Made by a program: the position numbers and the translations under genes. DNA of 52,427 bases from an uncultured bacterium. GTDB taxonomy: Bacteria; Cyanobacteriota; Vampirovibrionia; Gastranaerophilales; Gastranaerophilaceae. Of the stretch, positions 16,951 to 24,116 are shown in pieces (within the stretch, counting starts at the first letter, position 1; every line of letters begins with the position of its first letter). The notes beneath the pieces were generated by a model that was not told the DNA's origin, made no database searches, and worked only from the letters and a program-made list of their open reading frames with translations. The stretch lies in contig CASDVM010000039.1 in the NCBI GenBank assembly GCA_949284415.1, forward strand, positions 1 through 52,427, in the 5' to 3' direction.

Positions 16951-17837
16951 TCGTTTTTGGCTTCTCTTTTGGTTAAATCTTTTTCAAACTGAGAAAATAC
17001 ATCGCTCCCGACAAATTGTTCAAGCGCTGCACGTTTTGCGTAATAATCAGACTTTGCTTTCATCAGATTATCAAGAGCAGTTCTGTAATAAGCATCAGTT
17101 ATCAAAATTACTTCTTTTGACAATTCCTGCGACAAATCATAATTTTTCTTTCTTGCCACGGCAATATCCTCTATCATTTTTAACTTTTTGCGCGCGGTCA
17201 TATAATTGTAATACAAATCAACAGTCCTCTGCTGCAAATCTTCAATCTTTCTGACAAGAATAATCATATCCGCATCAGTAACTTTTGTATATTTATAGTT
17301 AAGCGCCTTTGTATCCTGAGACATAATACCGAGAACATTACCGCCAATAATTGAACCTGTTGCAAGAATAGGATTACCCATACTTGCACCGACAAGCGTT
17401 GACATACTTGCAATAGTTGTTAATACTTTTTTTACGGATTTTTCATCAGGCTTATCTTCGTCAGGGTTTGCAAGCTTATACAGAGCAAAGTTTATCGTAT
17501 CGCTCTGGGTAGCGGCACCCTGCCATAAAACCGTAAGATCTCCTACCATATCCTCCTGATCAAGCTCCAAATCTGCAGCAACCTCACGCGAAATCTGCTT
17601 GATACTCAAATCCGCAAAAGTTAAATCCGTTGAATCAAATTGTTCCGCATCTTTTTTTACGTATGTCTGATGAACTTTGTCTTCTTTTGCTTTTGCTTCC
17701 ATATATTCTTTTTCGGGCGTATCCGAAAGCCCTGTACGGTAAGCGGGAGGTTTCGGATTTTTAAGATCTTTATACTCAATTGAAAGACACGGCAGAGATA
17801 AATTCATTATTAAAGCAAATATCAAAATTTTCTTCAT
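16947..17837 (-). CDS. Secreted helical protein, paralog of the gene upstream
   Basis: 296 aa. Signal peptide at 1-19 (MKKILIFALIMNLSLPCLS). The body aligns by eye with the protein encoded at 17834-18652: both have 'LW.G....(x)I.FAL.KLA.P', a Gly/Ala stretch ('LVGASMGNPILATGSIIGG'), then 'ADMIILVRKIEDLQQRTVDLYYNYMTARKKL' and a long C-terminal helix. The end ('AYYRTALDNLMKAKSDYYAK', then 'ALEQFVGSDVFSQFEKDL') reads like the helical repeat of TolC-type proteins ('a..L..l.G.'). An envelope role is inferred; I do not recognise a named family. ATGA overlaps couple it to both neighbours. Confidence 0.72.
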   Translation of the reverse strand: MKKILIFALIMNLSLPCLSIEYKDLKNPKPPAYRTGLSDTPEKEYMEAKAKEDKVHQTYVKKDAEQFDSTDLTFADLSIKQISREVAADLELDQEDMVGDLTVLWQGAATQSDTINFALYKLANPDEDKPDEKSVKKVLTTIASMSTLVGASMGNPILATGSIIGGNVLGIMSQDTKALNYKYTKVTDADMIILVRKIEDLQQRTVDLYYNYMTARKKLKMIEDIAVARKKNYDLSQELSKEVILITDAYYRTALDNLMKAKSDYYAKRAALEQFVGSDVFSQFEKDLTKREAKNE

Positions 17838-18652
17838 TTCTGCACCGCCTTTTCTCCGACAAGTGTTGAATTATAGTTAAACTGATACAAATTCAATTTG
17901 TCTACAACTTTTTTCCCTGCAAGTCGCTGAAGTTCAAGGTGATATTTTTTTGCACATTCCATATAATAAAATTCTTCCACCCTCATATTGTCGTAAAGCG
18001 AAGATGAAATCGAAATTTCAAGTAAATCTTCTTCATCCAGAGCCTTAGCGTAATTTTTATTATACAAAAGGAGTCTCTGGCGGGTTTCTTTTAACTGTGA
18101 AAGCGAACTTTTGTAATTATAATATGCTGTAATAATCTTATCCTGCAGGGTTTCCACCAGACCGGCCAGTTCAATTAACTCCGTATCCGTTAATGGAATT
18201 TCTGTCGGCATATTTTTTCTGTTAATTAAATTCTGTGCAAGCCTTCCTGCAGCAAACGCAGATGACTGCATCATATAATCAGCTCCCAGAAGCGAAGGAG
18301 CAAGCGATGCTCCCGCAACAACGGCAGAAAGAGTTTTTGCCATAAGAGATGAATGAATTCTTCTCTGGCTCTCGGGTGTAGCAAGCTTTTTCAGTGCAAA
18401 ACCGATTACCTGGTTGTTTTCAACTGTACCTTTCCAGAGATTTTCAATATCTTCGACATCTTTATCTTTCTGAAGTCTTATAAGTTCCTGCAAAACCTGT
18501 TCATCGTTAACCAGAAGCGATTGTTTTGTATTAATACTGTTTTTAGGAAGCTCAATTTTTTGCGCTTCCACCTTGCCGAGCGAAACCTCATCCGCCCATG
18601 CCGGAATTCCGGCAAAACTTAAGATTAACAGCCATATCAGATACTTTTTCAT
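17834..18652 (-). CDS. Secreted helical protein, paralog of the gene downstream
   Basis: 272 aa from the ATG at 18652. The frame is open to a TTG 36 nt upstream, but the inner ATG starts a clean signal peptide (MKKYLIWLLILSFAGIPAWA|DE) and has TATAAA exactly 6 nt upstream. The body has 'DVEDIENLWKGTVENNQVIG', 'FALKKLATPESQRR', a hydrophobic Ala/Gly patch ('LSAVVAGASLAPSLLGADYM'), 'LIELAGLVETLQDKIITAYYNY' and a C-terminal helical region. It pairs with the gene at 16947 as a tandem duplication that has diverged widely. First gene of the operon that ends with the LipM-like enzyme. Function unknown. Confidence 0.7.
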   Translation of the reverse strand: MKKYLIWLLILSFAGIPAWADEVSLGKVEAQKIELPKNSINTKQSLLVNDEQVLQELIRLQKDKDVEDIENLWKGTVENNQVIGFALKKLATPESQRRIHSSLMAKTLSAVVAGASLAPSLLGADYMMQSSAFAAGRLAQNLINRKNMPTEIPLTDTELIELAGLVETLQDKIITAYYNYKSSLSQLKETRQRLLLYNKNYAKALDEEDLLEISISSSLYDNMRVEEFYYMECAKKYHLELQRLAGKKVVDKLNLYQFNYNSTLVGEKAVQK

Positions 18653-18658
18653 AACAAT

Positions 18659-18664
18659 TTTATA
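18659..18664 (-). promoter_or_regulatory. Leaderless-type -10 box for the 17834-18652 gene
   Basis: TATAAA on the minus strand, 6 nt before the ATG at 18652. No Shine-Dalgarno is present. It supports the chosen start. Confidence 0.4.
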
Positions 18665-18771
18665 CCACAAGAAAAATAATAAATCCAATGATTGATAAAC
18701 TATACATCAAATGATTGTTCTTCAAGAAGTCAAAAAAAATTATCATAAATAAAGTAAAGAGGAAATAAAAA

Positions 18772-19503
18772 TTGAACTCCACCGTAAAAACATACACACA
18801 CAGCCCTAAAAACAGCTTCTGCGAAAAAGCAGACGCTCTTCGCCGTGAAAACATGTATAAAGAAGCTGTTTCAAACTATCTAAACGCCATACTTATAGAT
18901 AGAAAAAATGCTGAAAGCTATTACGGACTCGGGGTATGCTATAAAAATTTAAAACAATATGCAAAAGCCGTAAAATACCTTACTGCAGCATCAGAACTTA
19001 ATCCGGAAAGTTACGAAATATACTTTGAACTAGGGATATGCCACCTCTTAGAAGGCATTCCCTGCGGTGCCATAAAAAACTTTATACGTGCAATACAGAT
19101 TAATCCTGACAATCCTGAAGCGATTTTACAGCTCGGTGTTTCTCATGAATTATGCGAAGAATATGACCTTGCTTTGATGATTTATCAGAAATTAATAGAA
19201 AATTCTCCAAAATTTATAAAAGCCTATGATCACAAGTCAACACTGTTGATGAAACTGGGCAAATACAAAGAAGCATCAGGAGTTTTGCACAGTATTTTAA
19301 AAGAAAACCCTGATTATCATAAGGCTTATGCGGGGATAGGCGTATGTTTTGATAAAATAGGCAAAAAAGCTGATGCACAGAGATATTACAGAAAATTTTT
19401 ATCAGAAGAGCCGTTTTCAAATAACGCTGAATTCATAAAAAACAGGTTAGATAAAATTTCGGAACGCAAAAATCTGAATACACATTTGAAGATCTGTAAA
19501 TAA
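18772..19503 (+). CDS. Tetratricopeptide-repeat protein
   Basis: 243 aa, TTG start at 18772 with AGAGGAA 6 nt upstream; no ATG fits as well. About six TPR units of 34 residues run from residue 20 to 225, for example 'ADALRRENMYKEAVSNYLNAILIDRKN', 'AESYYGLGVCYKNLKQYAKAVKYL', 'YEIYFELGICHLLEGIPCGA' and 'HKAYAGIGVCFDKIGKKADAQRYYRKFL' with the usual W/L-G-Y-A-P spacing. TPR arrays bind peptides or proteins. No signal peptide or other domain is visible, so it is probably a cytoplasmic adaptor. Divergent from the secreted-protein operon. Confidence 0.88.
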   Translation: MNSTVKTYTHSPKNSFCEKADALRRENMYKEAVSNYLNAILIDRKNAESYYGLGVCYKNLKQYAKAVKYLTAASELNPESYEIYFELGICHLLEGIPCGAIKNFIRAIQINPDNPEAILQLGVSHELCEEYDLALMIYQKLIENSPKFIKAYDHKSTLLMKLGKYKEASGVLHSILKENPDYHKAYAGIGVCFDKIGKKADAQRYYRKFLSEEPFSNNAEFIKNRLDKISERKNLNTHLKICK

Positions 19504-19544
19504 AAATTCAATTTAGTTTATAAACAAGATTCCGAATAACTTTT

Positions 19545-19571
19545 AAAAAGTGATAAAATAAATCACTTTTT
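19545..19571 (+). terminator. Rho-independent terminator after the TPR gene
   Basis: AAAAAGTGAT (19545-19554) pairs with ATCACTTTTT (19562-19571) around a 7-nt loop, ending in a T run, 42 nt past the TPR stop. Confidence 0.65.
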
Positions 19572-19665
19572 CGAATTTTATTAATTATTTAGGCTAAAAT
19601 TTAACCGTACGGCTAATTTCCGCCATGATTTAAAGTGGTAATATTAAGCATGCCGGAGGTTTGAA

Positions 19666-19908
19666 ATGAATAATGAAAAAATTTCGGATGAACTTTGTGA
19701 AGTTTTATGCAGTATGGACAAAATTGAAACTTTAATCAAACTGCTTAAATTAACTTTGTTTGAAAACTCAGACTTTCAAATACAGGATAGCCAGAATTTA
19801 TGTTTAATAATTGAAAAAATTTTTTGCGAAACCAAATTAAAAACCGCAGTTTTGGAGAATTCCGCAAATAAAAGCAATTGTCTTGTAGATAAAAATTTTT
19901 CATGTTAG
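19666..19908 (+). CDS. Small protein of unknown function
   Basis: 80 aa, not recognised. A strong ribosome binding site (GGAGGTTTGAA) precedes the ATG, which supports expression. The sequence is helical and acidic ('DELCEVLCSMDKIETLIKLLKLTLF') with five Cys and a hydrophilic end ('NKSNCLVDKNFSC'). No signal peptide. It sits 39 nt upstream of nusB on the same strand. Confidence 0.55.
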   Translation: MNNEKISDELCEVLCSMDKIETLIKLLKLTLFENSDFQIQDSQNLCLIIEKIFCETKLKTAVLENSANKSNCLVDKNFSC

Positions 19909-19947
19909 CATAGGGCTTGTAAATATTAATTAAAAAGAGGTAAAAAT

Positions 19948-20607
19948 ATGCAAGCCCGCAGAGCAGCCAGAGAATTGGCATTTATATTATTTTCACAGTT
20001 TGATAAAAAAATAACGAATTATTCAAGAGAAGATTTACAAAATATAATCCTGAAATCAGTCAGAATTTTAACAAGCAGTGCGGAAGACGAAATGAAAACA
20101 GCACTGGGTTCATTGATTGCGATGCGTGATCAAATAGAAAATTATGAAGCAGATTCAGAAATAAATCTCAAAAGGCCGATAGGAGCCGCCAACATTCCTG
20201 TACCTATCCCTATGACATCAGATATGACGGGAAGAATTAATGAAATGATTGATATAGCAGAAAAAGCGGTTCTAGCGCTTGAAATTGCAGAATTTACAAC
20301 GCTGGACTCACAGAATGATGTAAAAAATTATGCAATACAAATTGCCGAATTTTTCCAGAAAAATCATAAAGACGTTGACGATACTATTCAAAAATACGCT
20401 AAAAACTGGGATCTTGGACGTCTTGTAAAAATGGATAAAGATATTTTACGCATTGCAATTGTGGAACTTTTATACATAAAAGATGCGCCGATGAAAGTTG
20501 TTGTTGATGAAGCACTCGAACTTGCTAAAAAATATTCAACAGAAGACAGCGCTTCATTCATAAACGGTATTCTCGCTAAAGTTATAGTTGATTACGGAAT
20601 TAATTAG
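19948..20607 (+). CDS. nusB: Transcription antitermination factor NusB
   Basis: 219 aa, longer than E. coli NusB (139 aa) because of an N-proximal insertion of about 70 residues, as in cyanobacterial NusB. The start 'MQARRAARELAFILFSQFDK' is the RNA-binding Arg-rich helix; the C-terminal half has 'YAKNWDLGRLVKMDKDILRIAIVELLYIKDAPMKVVVDEALELAKKYST' and 'SFINGILAKVI', the family core. NusB binds boxA RNA with NusE (S10) in rRNA antitermination. AGAGGTAAAAAT precedes the ATG. ftsY lies about 590 bp downstream on the same strand, as in cyanobacteria, with a divergent HTH pair between. Confidence 0.93.
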   Translation: MQARRAARELAFILFSQFDKKITNYSREDLQNIILKSVRILTSSAEDEMKTALGSLIAMRDQIENYEADSEINLKRPIGAANIPVPIPMTSDMTGRINEMIDIAEKAVLALEIAEFTTLDSQNDVKNYAIQIAEFFQKNHKDVDDTIQKYAKNWDLGRLVKMDKDILRIAIVELLYIKDAPMKVVVDEALELAKKYSTEDSASFINGILAKVIVDYGIN

Positions 20608-20627
20608 AATAAAAAAAATTATAAACC

Positions 20628-20665
20628 GTCATAAAAACCGCTTAATTAAAAGCGGTTTTTATGAC
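20628..20665. terminator. Bidirectional terminator between nusB and the HTH gene
   Basis: A 16-bp perfect stem (20628-20643 with 20650-20665) with loop AATTAA and A/T-rich flanks on both sides. It ends nusB transcription and, on the other strand, overlaps the stop of the HTH gene at 20665. Confidence 0.85.
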
Positions 20666-20889
20666 TAATTTTCAGATTTTCTCTTTTCGCGTACTACAAG
20701 TTCAAATCCGAGATAATCAAGGATTTCCTGAACAGTCTCAAACCTCACGCGTTTTTTATTTAAGGCACTAGAAAGACTACTCGAACATGGAATATTGTAA
20801 CCTTTCTCACGTAAAATTTCTATAACTTTCCTCATAGAAAGTCTACGTTTCAATAAACAAATCTCAAGTTCCTCTTTAATATCTAACAT
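20665..20889 (-). CDS. Small helix-turn-helix DNA-binding protein
   Basis: 74 aa. The helical part 'EELEICLLKRRLSMRKVIEILREKGYNIPCSSSLSSALNKKRVRFETVQEILDYLGFELVVREK' fits an HTH with recognition helix near 'CSSSLSSALNKK'. The C-terminal motif 'EILDYLGFELVVRE' matches the one in the 4190-4408 protein. It has no Shine-Dalgarno; a TTGTCA / TATACT promoter with an 18-nt spacer ends 8 nt before the ATG, so the mRNA is probably leaderless. Divergent from the small protein at 20960 with only 70 bp between starts. It may regulate both. Confidence 0.72.
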   Translation of the reverse strand: MLDIKEELEICLLKRRLSMRKVIEILREKGYNIPCSSSLSSALNKKRVRFETVQEILDYLGFELVVREKRKSEN

Positions 20890-20897
20890 AATATATT

Positions 20898-20927
20898 AGT
20901 ATAATTTTATTTTTTATTGCTTGACAA
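20898..20927 (-). promoter_or_regulatory. Promoter of the HTH gene
   Basis: On the minus strand TTGTCA (20927-20922), an 18-nt spacer and TATACT (20903-20898). The ATG begins 8 nt later, giving a transcript with almost no leader. Confidence 0.6.
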
Positions 20928-20948
20928 TAAGATAAAATAATGTTAGTT

Positions 20949-20954
20949 TATAAT
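20949..20954 (+). promoter_or_regulatory. -10 box of the small gene at 20960
   Basis: TATAAT 5 nt before the ATG at 20960. A TTGACA lies at 20921-20926 but with a 22-nt gap, too long for a normal -35; it overlaps the -35 of the divergent HTH gene. Confidence 0.45.
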
Positions 20955-20959
20955 TAGCA

Positions 20960-21175
20960 ATGCTATATAATAACGAACAATATTTAACAATGAATACTAT
21001 TTATGAATTTGACGAAAAAGAAGATATTATACTGCCCGATACATACTGGGGAGAAATAGTTTATATTGTATATATTCTGGCTGACATCATCAAAACACGA
21101 ACTAATATAAGACAAAAACTGTTCGAACTTAAAAGACAAATAAAAATACATCACAAATGGATGAAAGTTAAATAA
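20960..21175 (+). CDS. Small protein of unknown function, divergent from an HTH gene
   Basis: 71 aa, not recognised. The sequence reads 'MLYNNEQYLTMNTIYEFDEK', then 'DTYWGEIVYIVYILADIIKT' and a basic C-terminus ('RQKLFELKRQIKIHHKWMKVK'). The middle hydrophobic stretch is short and may be amphipathic rather than membrane-spanning. No Shine-Dalgarno; TATAAT lies 5 nt before this ATG. A second ATG at 20990 is possible. The arrangement with the HTH gene on the other strand recalls regulator/effector or toxin-antitoxin pairs, but nothing in the sequence proves that. Confidence 0.5.
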   Translation: MLYNNEQYLTMNTIYEFDEKEDIILPDTYWGEIVYIVYILADIIKTRTNIRQKLFELKRQIKIHHKWMKVK

Positions 21176-21183
21176 TTTTGTGT

Positions 21184-21189
21184 TATCAT
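21184..21189 (+). promoter_or_regulatory. Leaderless-type -10 box for ftsY
   Basis: TATCAT exactly 6 nt before the ATG at 21196, with no Shine-Dalgarno. It supports the inner Met as the ftsY start. Confidence 0.4.
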
Positions 21190-21195
21190 CCCTGT

Positions 21196-22110
21196 ATGTT
21201 CGGATTTTTTAAAGATAAATTTAACAACCTGAAAGAAACTGTCTCTAACACCGCACAGGCACTTGTCGGCAATGTTGTTAAAACAGTTGAAAATGAAGAA
21301 GAATTTTCCGAATTCGTCCTTGATGATATGGAAGATATGCTGATAAGCGCTGATTTAGGCGCGGGATACGCATCCGAACTTGTTGACAAACTCAGAAACC
21401 AGACAAAGATTAAACCGTCAGAGGTAAAAAAATACTTAAAAGATGAATTTTTAAAAGTTCTGCAAGAAGCAGGAGACAACACTTTAAACTATAAAGAAAA
21501 CGAATTAAATATATATTTTATAACAGGTGTAAACGGAGCCGGCAAAACAACTCTCATAGGCAAACTTGCATATAAATTTAAACAGCAGGGCAAAAAAGTT
21601 TTAATTGCCGCAGGCGATACCTTTCGTGCGGCTGCAGAAGAACAGCTTGACATCTGGTCAAAACGCGCCGGAGCATCAATTGTAAGACGCGATAAGGCAG
21701 ATCCCGCATCTGTTGTTTATGAAGCAATCGAAAAAGCAAAAGCTGAAACCTATGACGTAATTCTTGTTGACACAGCCGGCAGACTTCAAAATAAATTCAA
21801 CCTCATGGAAGAATTAAAAAAGATTAAATCAGTGATTGACAAAAAAGCTCCTGAAGCTTTGCGCGAATGCATTCTGGTACTTGATGCCAATACAGGACAA
21901 AACGGTCTCCAGCAGGCAAAAGTTTTCACGGAAGCCGTTAATATTACATCTGTTGCCTTAACAAAACTCGATGGTTCTGCCAAAGGCGCAATTGTTCTTA
22001 CTGTTGCAAAAGAATTAAAACTGCCTGTAAAACTTGTTGGAGTCGGTGAAAAAATGGAAGACTTAAAAGAGTTTAATTCTGCAGAATTTATTGAAGCGCT
22101 ATTTGAGTAA
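21196..22110 (+). CDS. ftsY: Signal recognition particle receptor FtsY
   Basis: 304 aa from the ATG at 21196; the frame opens 18 nt earlier, but 'MFGFFKDKFNNLKE' is the usual lipid-binding start. It lacks the long acidic A domain of E. coli FtsY. The N domain (about 1-95, 'DDMEDMLISADLGAGYASEL') is followed by the GTPase G domain: 'GVNGAGKTTLIGKLAYKFK' (P-loop), 'AAGDTFRAAAEEQL', 'ILVDTAGRLQNKFNLMEEL' and 'ALTKLDGSAKGAIVL', ending 'GVGEKMEDLKEFNSAEFIEALF'. It docks ribosome-SRP complexes at the membrane for co-translational insertion. The M14 peptidase gene follows after 10 nt. Confidence 0.97.
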   Translation: MFGFFKDKFNNLKETVSNTAQALVGNVVKTVENEEEFSEFVLDDMEDMLISADLGAGYASELVDKLRNQTKIKPSEVKKYLKDEFLKVLQEAGDNTLNYKENELNIYFITGVNGAGKTTLIGKLAYKFKQQGKKVLIAAGDTFRAAAEEQLDIWSKRAGASIVRRDKADPASVVYEAIEKAKAETYDVILVDTAGRLQNKFNLMEELKKIKSVIDKKAPEALRECILVLDANTGQNGLQQAKVFTEAVNITSVALTKLDGSAKGAIVLTVAKELKLPVKLVGVGEKMEDLKEFNSAEFIEALFE

Positions 22111-22120
22111 AAGGTGAAGA

Positions 22121-22879
22121 GTGGCAAGTGAAGAAAAATATAAAGTTTTAAAATACGTAGTAACAAAATTGGGAAACCCGATTGAATTAATCGGCACTTC
22201 ACACTCCGCTCTTCACTCTTCACTTGTTATCGGTGTATTTCACGGTGATGAACCGCAGGGAAAATACTTAATTGAAGAATATTTAAAGAAAACTGTTCCC
22301 CCCTCCTCGAAATCTTGCAAGCCCGCCGAGGATGCAGAGTGCAGCCGTATCAGTTTAAGTGCGGGCGAAGCGATTTCGAAAAGGGGGATGCTGTTTATCC
22401 CATGCCTGAATCCTGACGGGTTACGCCTTGAAAGAAGAACTAATGCAAACGGGGTTGATTTGAACAGAAATTTCCCGACAAAAAACTGGGGGCAAAATCT
22501 CGGAGATAATGCGACCTGTGATGATGAAAATTCAGGCTATTACGGAGGGAAAAGGGCAGGAAGTGAAATCGAAACACAGTTTCTAATCGATACTATTGAT
22601 GAATTCAAGCCTGAAATAATACTGACTCTCCACGCTCCGTACAAAGTCGTCAACTATGACGGTCCTGCAAAAAAAATAGCAGAAAAGATTTCAAAAATTA
22701 TAAACTATCCTGCAGAAGCAAGCATAGGCTACCCTACCCCCGGAAGTTTCGGGACTTATGCCGGAGTCGAGAGAAATATCCCGACAATAACCCTTGAACT
22801 TGATGAAACCTGTCCTGTAGAAGATTTATTAAACCCCGTTCACAAAATTTTTGAAGAATTAAAAAGGACGGTCTTATAA
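22121..22879 (+). CDS. M14-family zinc carboxypeptidase/amidase carrying an in-frame palindromic insert
   Basis: 252 aa, GTG start at 22121 with AAGGTGAAGA before it. M14 motifs: H41-x-x-E44 in 'GVFHGDEPQG', 'IPCLNPDGL', 'RTNANGVDLNRNFPTKNW', H171 in 'IILTLHAPYK' and the catalytic E226 in 'ITLELDE'. The closest type is MpaA-like murein peptide amidase, which trims peptidoglycan peptides; the exact bond is inferred. No signal peptide, so it probably works in the cytoplasm on recycled peptides. Residues about 60-89 (PSSKSCKPAEDAECSRISLS and following) do not belong to the family core and are encoded by a palindromic repeat at 22299-22387, in frame between a helix and the strand leading to the NPDG motif. 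The gene follows ftsY by 10 nt. Confidence 0.85.
   Translation: MASEEKYKVLKYVVTKLGNPIELIGTSHSALHSSLVIGVFHGDEPQGKYLIEEYLKKTVPPSSKSCKPAEDAECSRISLSAGEAISKRGMLFIPCLNPDGLRLERRTNANGVDLNRNFPTKNWGQNLGDNATCDDENSGYYGGKRAGSEIETQFLIDTIDEFKPEIILTLHAPYKVVNYDGPAKKIAEKISKIINYPAEASIGYPTPGSFGTYAGVERNIPTITLELDETCPVEDLLNPVHKIFEELKRTVL
22299..22387. repeat. Palindromic element inserted in frame in the M14 gene
   Basis: An imperfect long palindrome of 89 bp. Outer arms 22299-22314 and 22372-22387 pair over 13-14 of 16 positions (CCCCC...TCGAAATC with GATTTCGA...GGGGG). Inner arms GCCCGC (22321-22326) and GCGGGC (22361-22366) pair as well. It is more GC-rich than the host gene and adds about 30 codons without a stop, in the manner of Rickettsia palindromic elements. 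Confidence 0.7.
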
Positions 22880-22893
22880 AAACCGTCCTTTTT
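22861..22893 (+). terminator. Terminator overlapping the end of the M14 gene
   Basis: AAAAAGGACGGT (22861-22872) pairs with ACCGTCCTTTTT (22882-22893), 12 bp, loop 9 nt. The stop codon (22877-22879) lies in the loop. With A and T runs on both sides it may work both ways, also for the convergent gene at 22912. Confidence 0.8.
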
Positions 22894-22911
22894 CGCAATA
22901 TGTTTTAGCTT

Positions 22912-23373
22912 TTATTTGTCTTTATCATCCAGATAAATGCTAAATTTAAAATCATTACCTTCATGACTGAACGTAACTCCGCCTTCGCCTTTGTTTATGC
23001 CTCCATCCGAGTAAATTCCTGCATCTTTAACATAGTATTTACCCAGACCTTTTTTCTGCAAATCTCTATTTAATTTTGGTGCGAGATTTCCGTTGGAATC
23101 CTTATTATCAATTCGTCCGTCATTATTTACGTCCATTCGTTCAAGAGCAATCCCCATAAGGTCATACCCTTCTTTAAAATTTTTACCGCGTGTAAAGACA
23201 AACTCATTATTTTTACCCTTGCTCGGATCATAAGTTTTACCGTTCACTTCAATTTGTTTACCTACAGGCACCAAAAATGTTTTGGTCTTTTTGGCTTTTT
23301 CATCGTACATTTTAATTTTTGTGTAGCCTTCAGGTACATTTCCGTTTTTTGCATTGTTTACAGGTTCAACCAT
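22912..23373 (-). CDS. Lineage-type protein with one EF-hand-like loop
   Basis: 153 aa, no signal peptide, not recognised. 'MDVNNDGRIDNKDSNG' matches a dockerin/EF-hand calcium loop (D-x-N-x-D-G-x-I-D-x-x-D). The N-terminal half reads as a small beta domain ('IKMYDEKAKKTKTFLVPVGK', 'IEVNGKTYDPSKGKNNEFVF'); the end is 'GVTFSHEGNDFKFSIYLDD'. The opening 'MVEPVNNAKNG' is similar to 'MTEPIKKVSSH' of the divergent gene at 23540. GAGGAGATATTGTA precedes the ATG. Calcium binding is a guess from one loop. Confidence 0.62.
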   Translation of the reverse strand: MVEPVNNAKNGNVPEGYTKIKMYDEKAKKTKTFLVPVGKQIEVNGKTYDPSKGKNNEFVFTRGKNFKEGYDLMGIALERMDVNNDGRIDNKDSNGNLAPKLNRDLQKKGLGKYYVKDAGIYSDGGINKGEGGVTFSHEGNDFKFSIYLDDKDK

Positions 23374-23539
23374 TACAATATCTCCTCATATCTTGTATAA
23401 CTATTACGTATATACTTAATAAGTATTTCAGATATATAAATTTCCGTTTTCTTTATTATATTTTTACATTTCGTTACAAACAGGCAATTATTAACAGATA
23501 AAATTTTTATAAAATGTATACACGAGAAATGGAGATGTT

Positions 23540-24052
23540 ATGACCGAACCTATTAAAAAAGTAAGCTCACACTATACAGGGCGTTACACTATCACAACAA
23601 ATACAACAGACAATAACGCAAAAACAACAACTATTAAATTTTATGCCAAAGACGGAACGCAATTAAAACCGGATTATTATACCAGTGCTGAAATTTCTGA
23701 TGCCGCAAATCAAAGCGACTACGGCAAATATTATACAACCAGACCTGCGAAATTAAATAACGGCAAGTTCGGCGTTGCTGTTACCGTAAAAGAAAGTCAG
23801 AAAGTCGGTATTCTTGCATCTGACTTTCTGGGAGTGGTTGATGACGGAACCATAACAAAATATAACCCTCACTATTTTGACGGTTACGATGCCGGGTACA
23901 CAGGTGATGGCAAACCTTTGAGCAATTCAAATAAAAAAATGAAAAAAGGCGATACAATATACCTGCCGGCAGACAGAATTAAACTTGATTCTCCTGCAGG
24001 GTGGTTTACAAGAAATATATTCCAGCCCGTTTATCAGGTAAGGTCAAAATAA
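23540..24052 (+). CDS. Protein of unknown function
   Basis: 170 aa, no signal peptide, not recognised. It is Thr/Asn/Lys-rich and looks mainly beta ('GRYTITTNTTDNNAKTTTIK', 'FYAKDGTQLKPDYYTSAEIS', 'KFGVAVTVKESQKVGILASD'), with a Gly/Tyr-rich stretch 'PHYFDGYDAGYTGDGKPLSN' and a C-terminal 'GWFTRNIFQPVYQVRSK'. ATGGAGATGTT precedes the ATG. The first residues resemble those of the divergent protein at 22912. Both could be lineage-specific secreted or surface proteins exported without a classical signal, but that is conjecture. Confidence 0.6.
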   Translation: MTEPIKKVSSHYTGRYTITTNTTDNNAKTTTIKFYAKDGTQLKPDYYTSAEISDAANQSDYGKYYTTRPAKLNNGKFGVAVTVKESQKVGILASDFLGVVDDGTITKYNPHYFDGYDAGYTGDGKPLSNSNKKMKKGDTIYLPADRIKLDSPAGWFTRNIFQPVYQVRSK

Positions 24053-24116
24053 AAAATTTATTCATACTTATTCCCTCTTTTTATGGTAAAATAATCCTTG
24101 AAAGAGGGATATTTAT

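Noticed and set aside
20921-20954. TTGACA and TATAAT as one standard promoter for 20960
   Set aside because: The spacer is 22 nt, outside the usual 16-19.
24072-24109. Riboswitch or attenuator before cysS
   Set aside because: The left arm of the inverted repeat lies upstream of the likely transcript start, so it cannot fold in the RNA; no T-box motif is seen.
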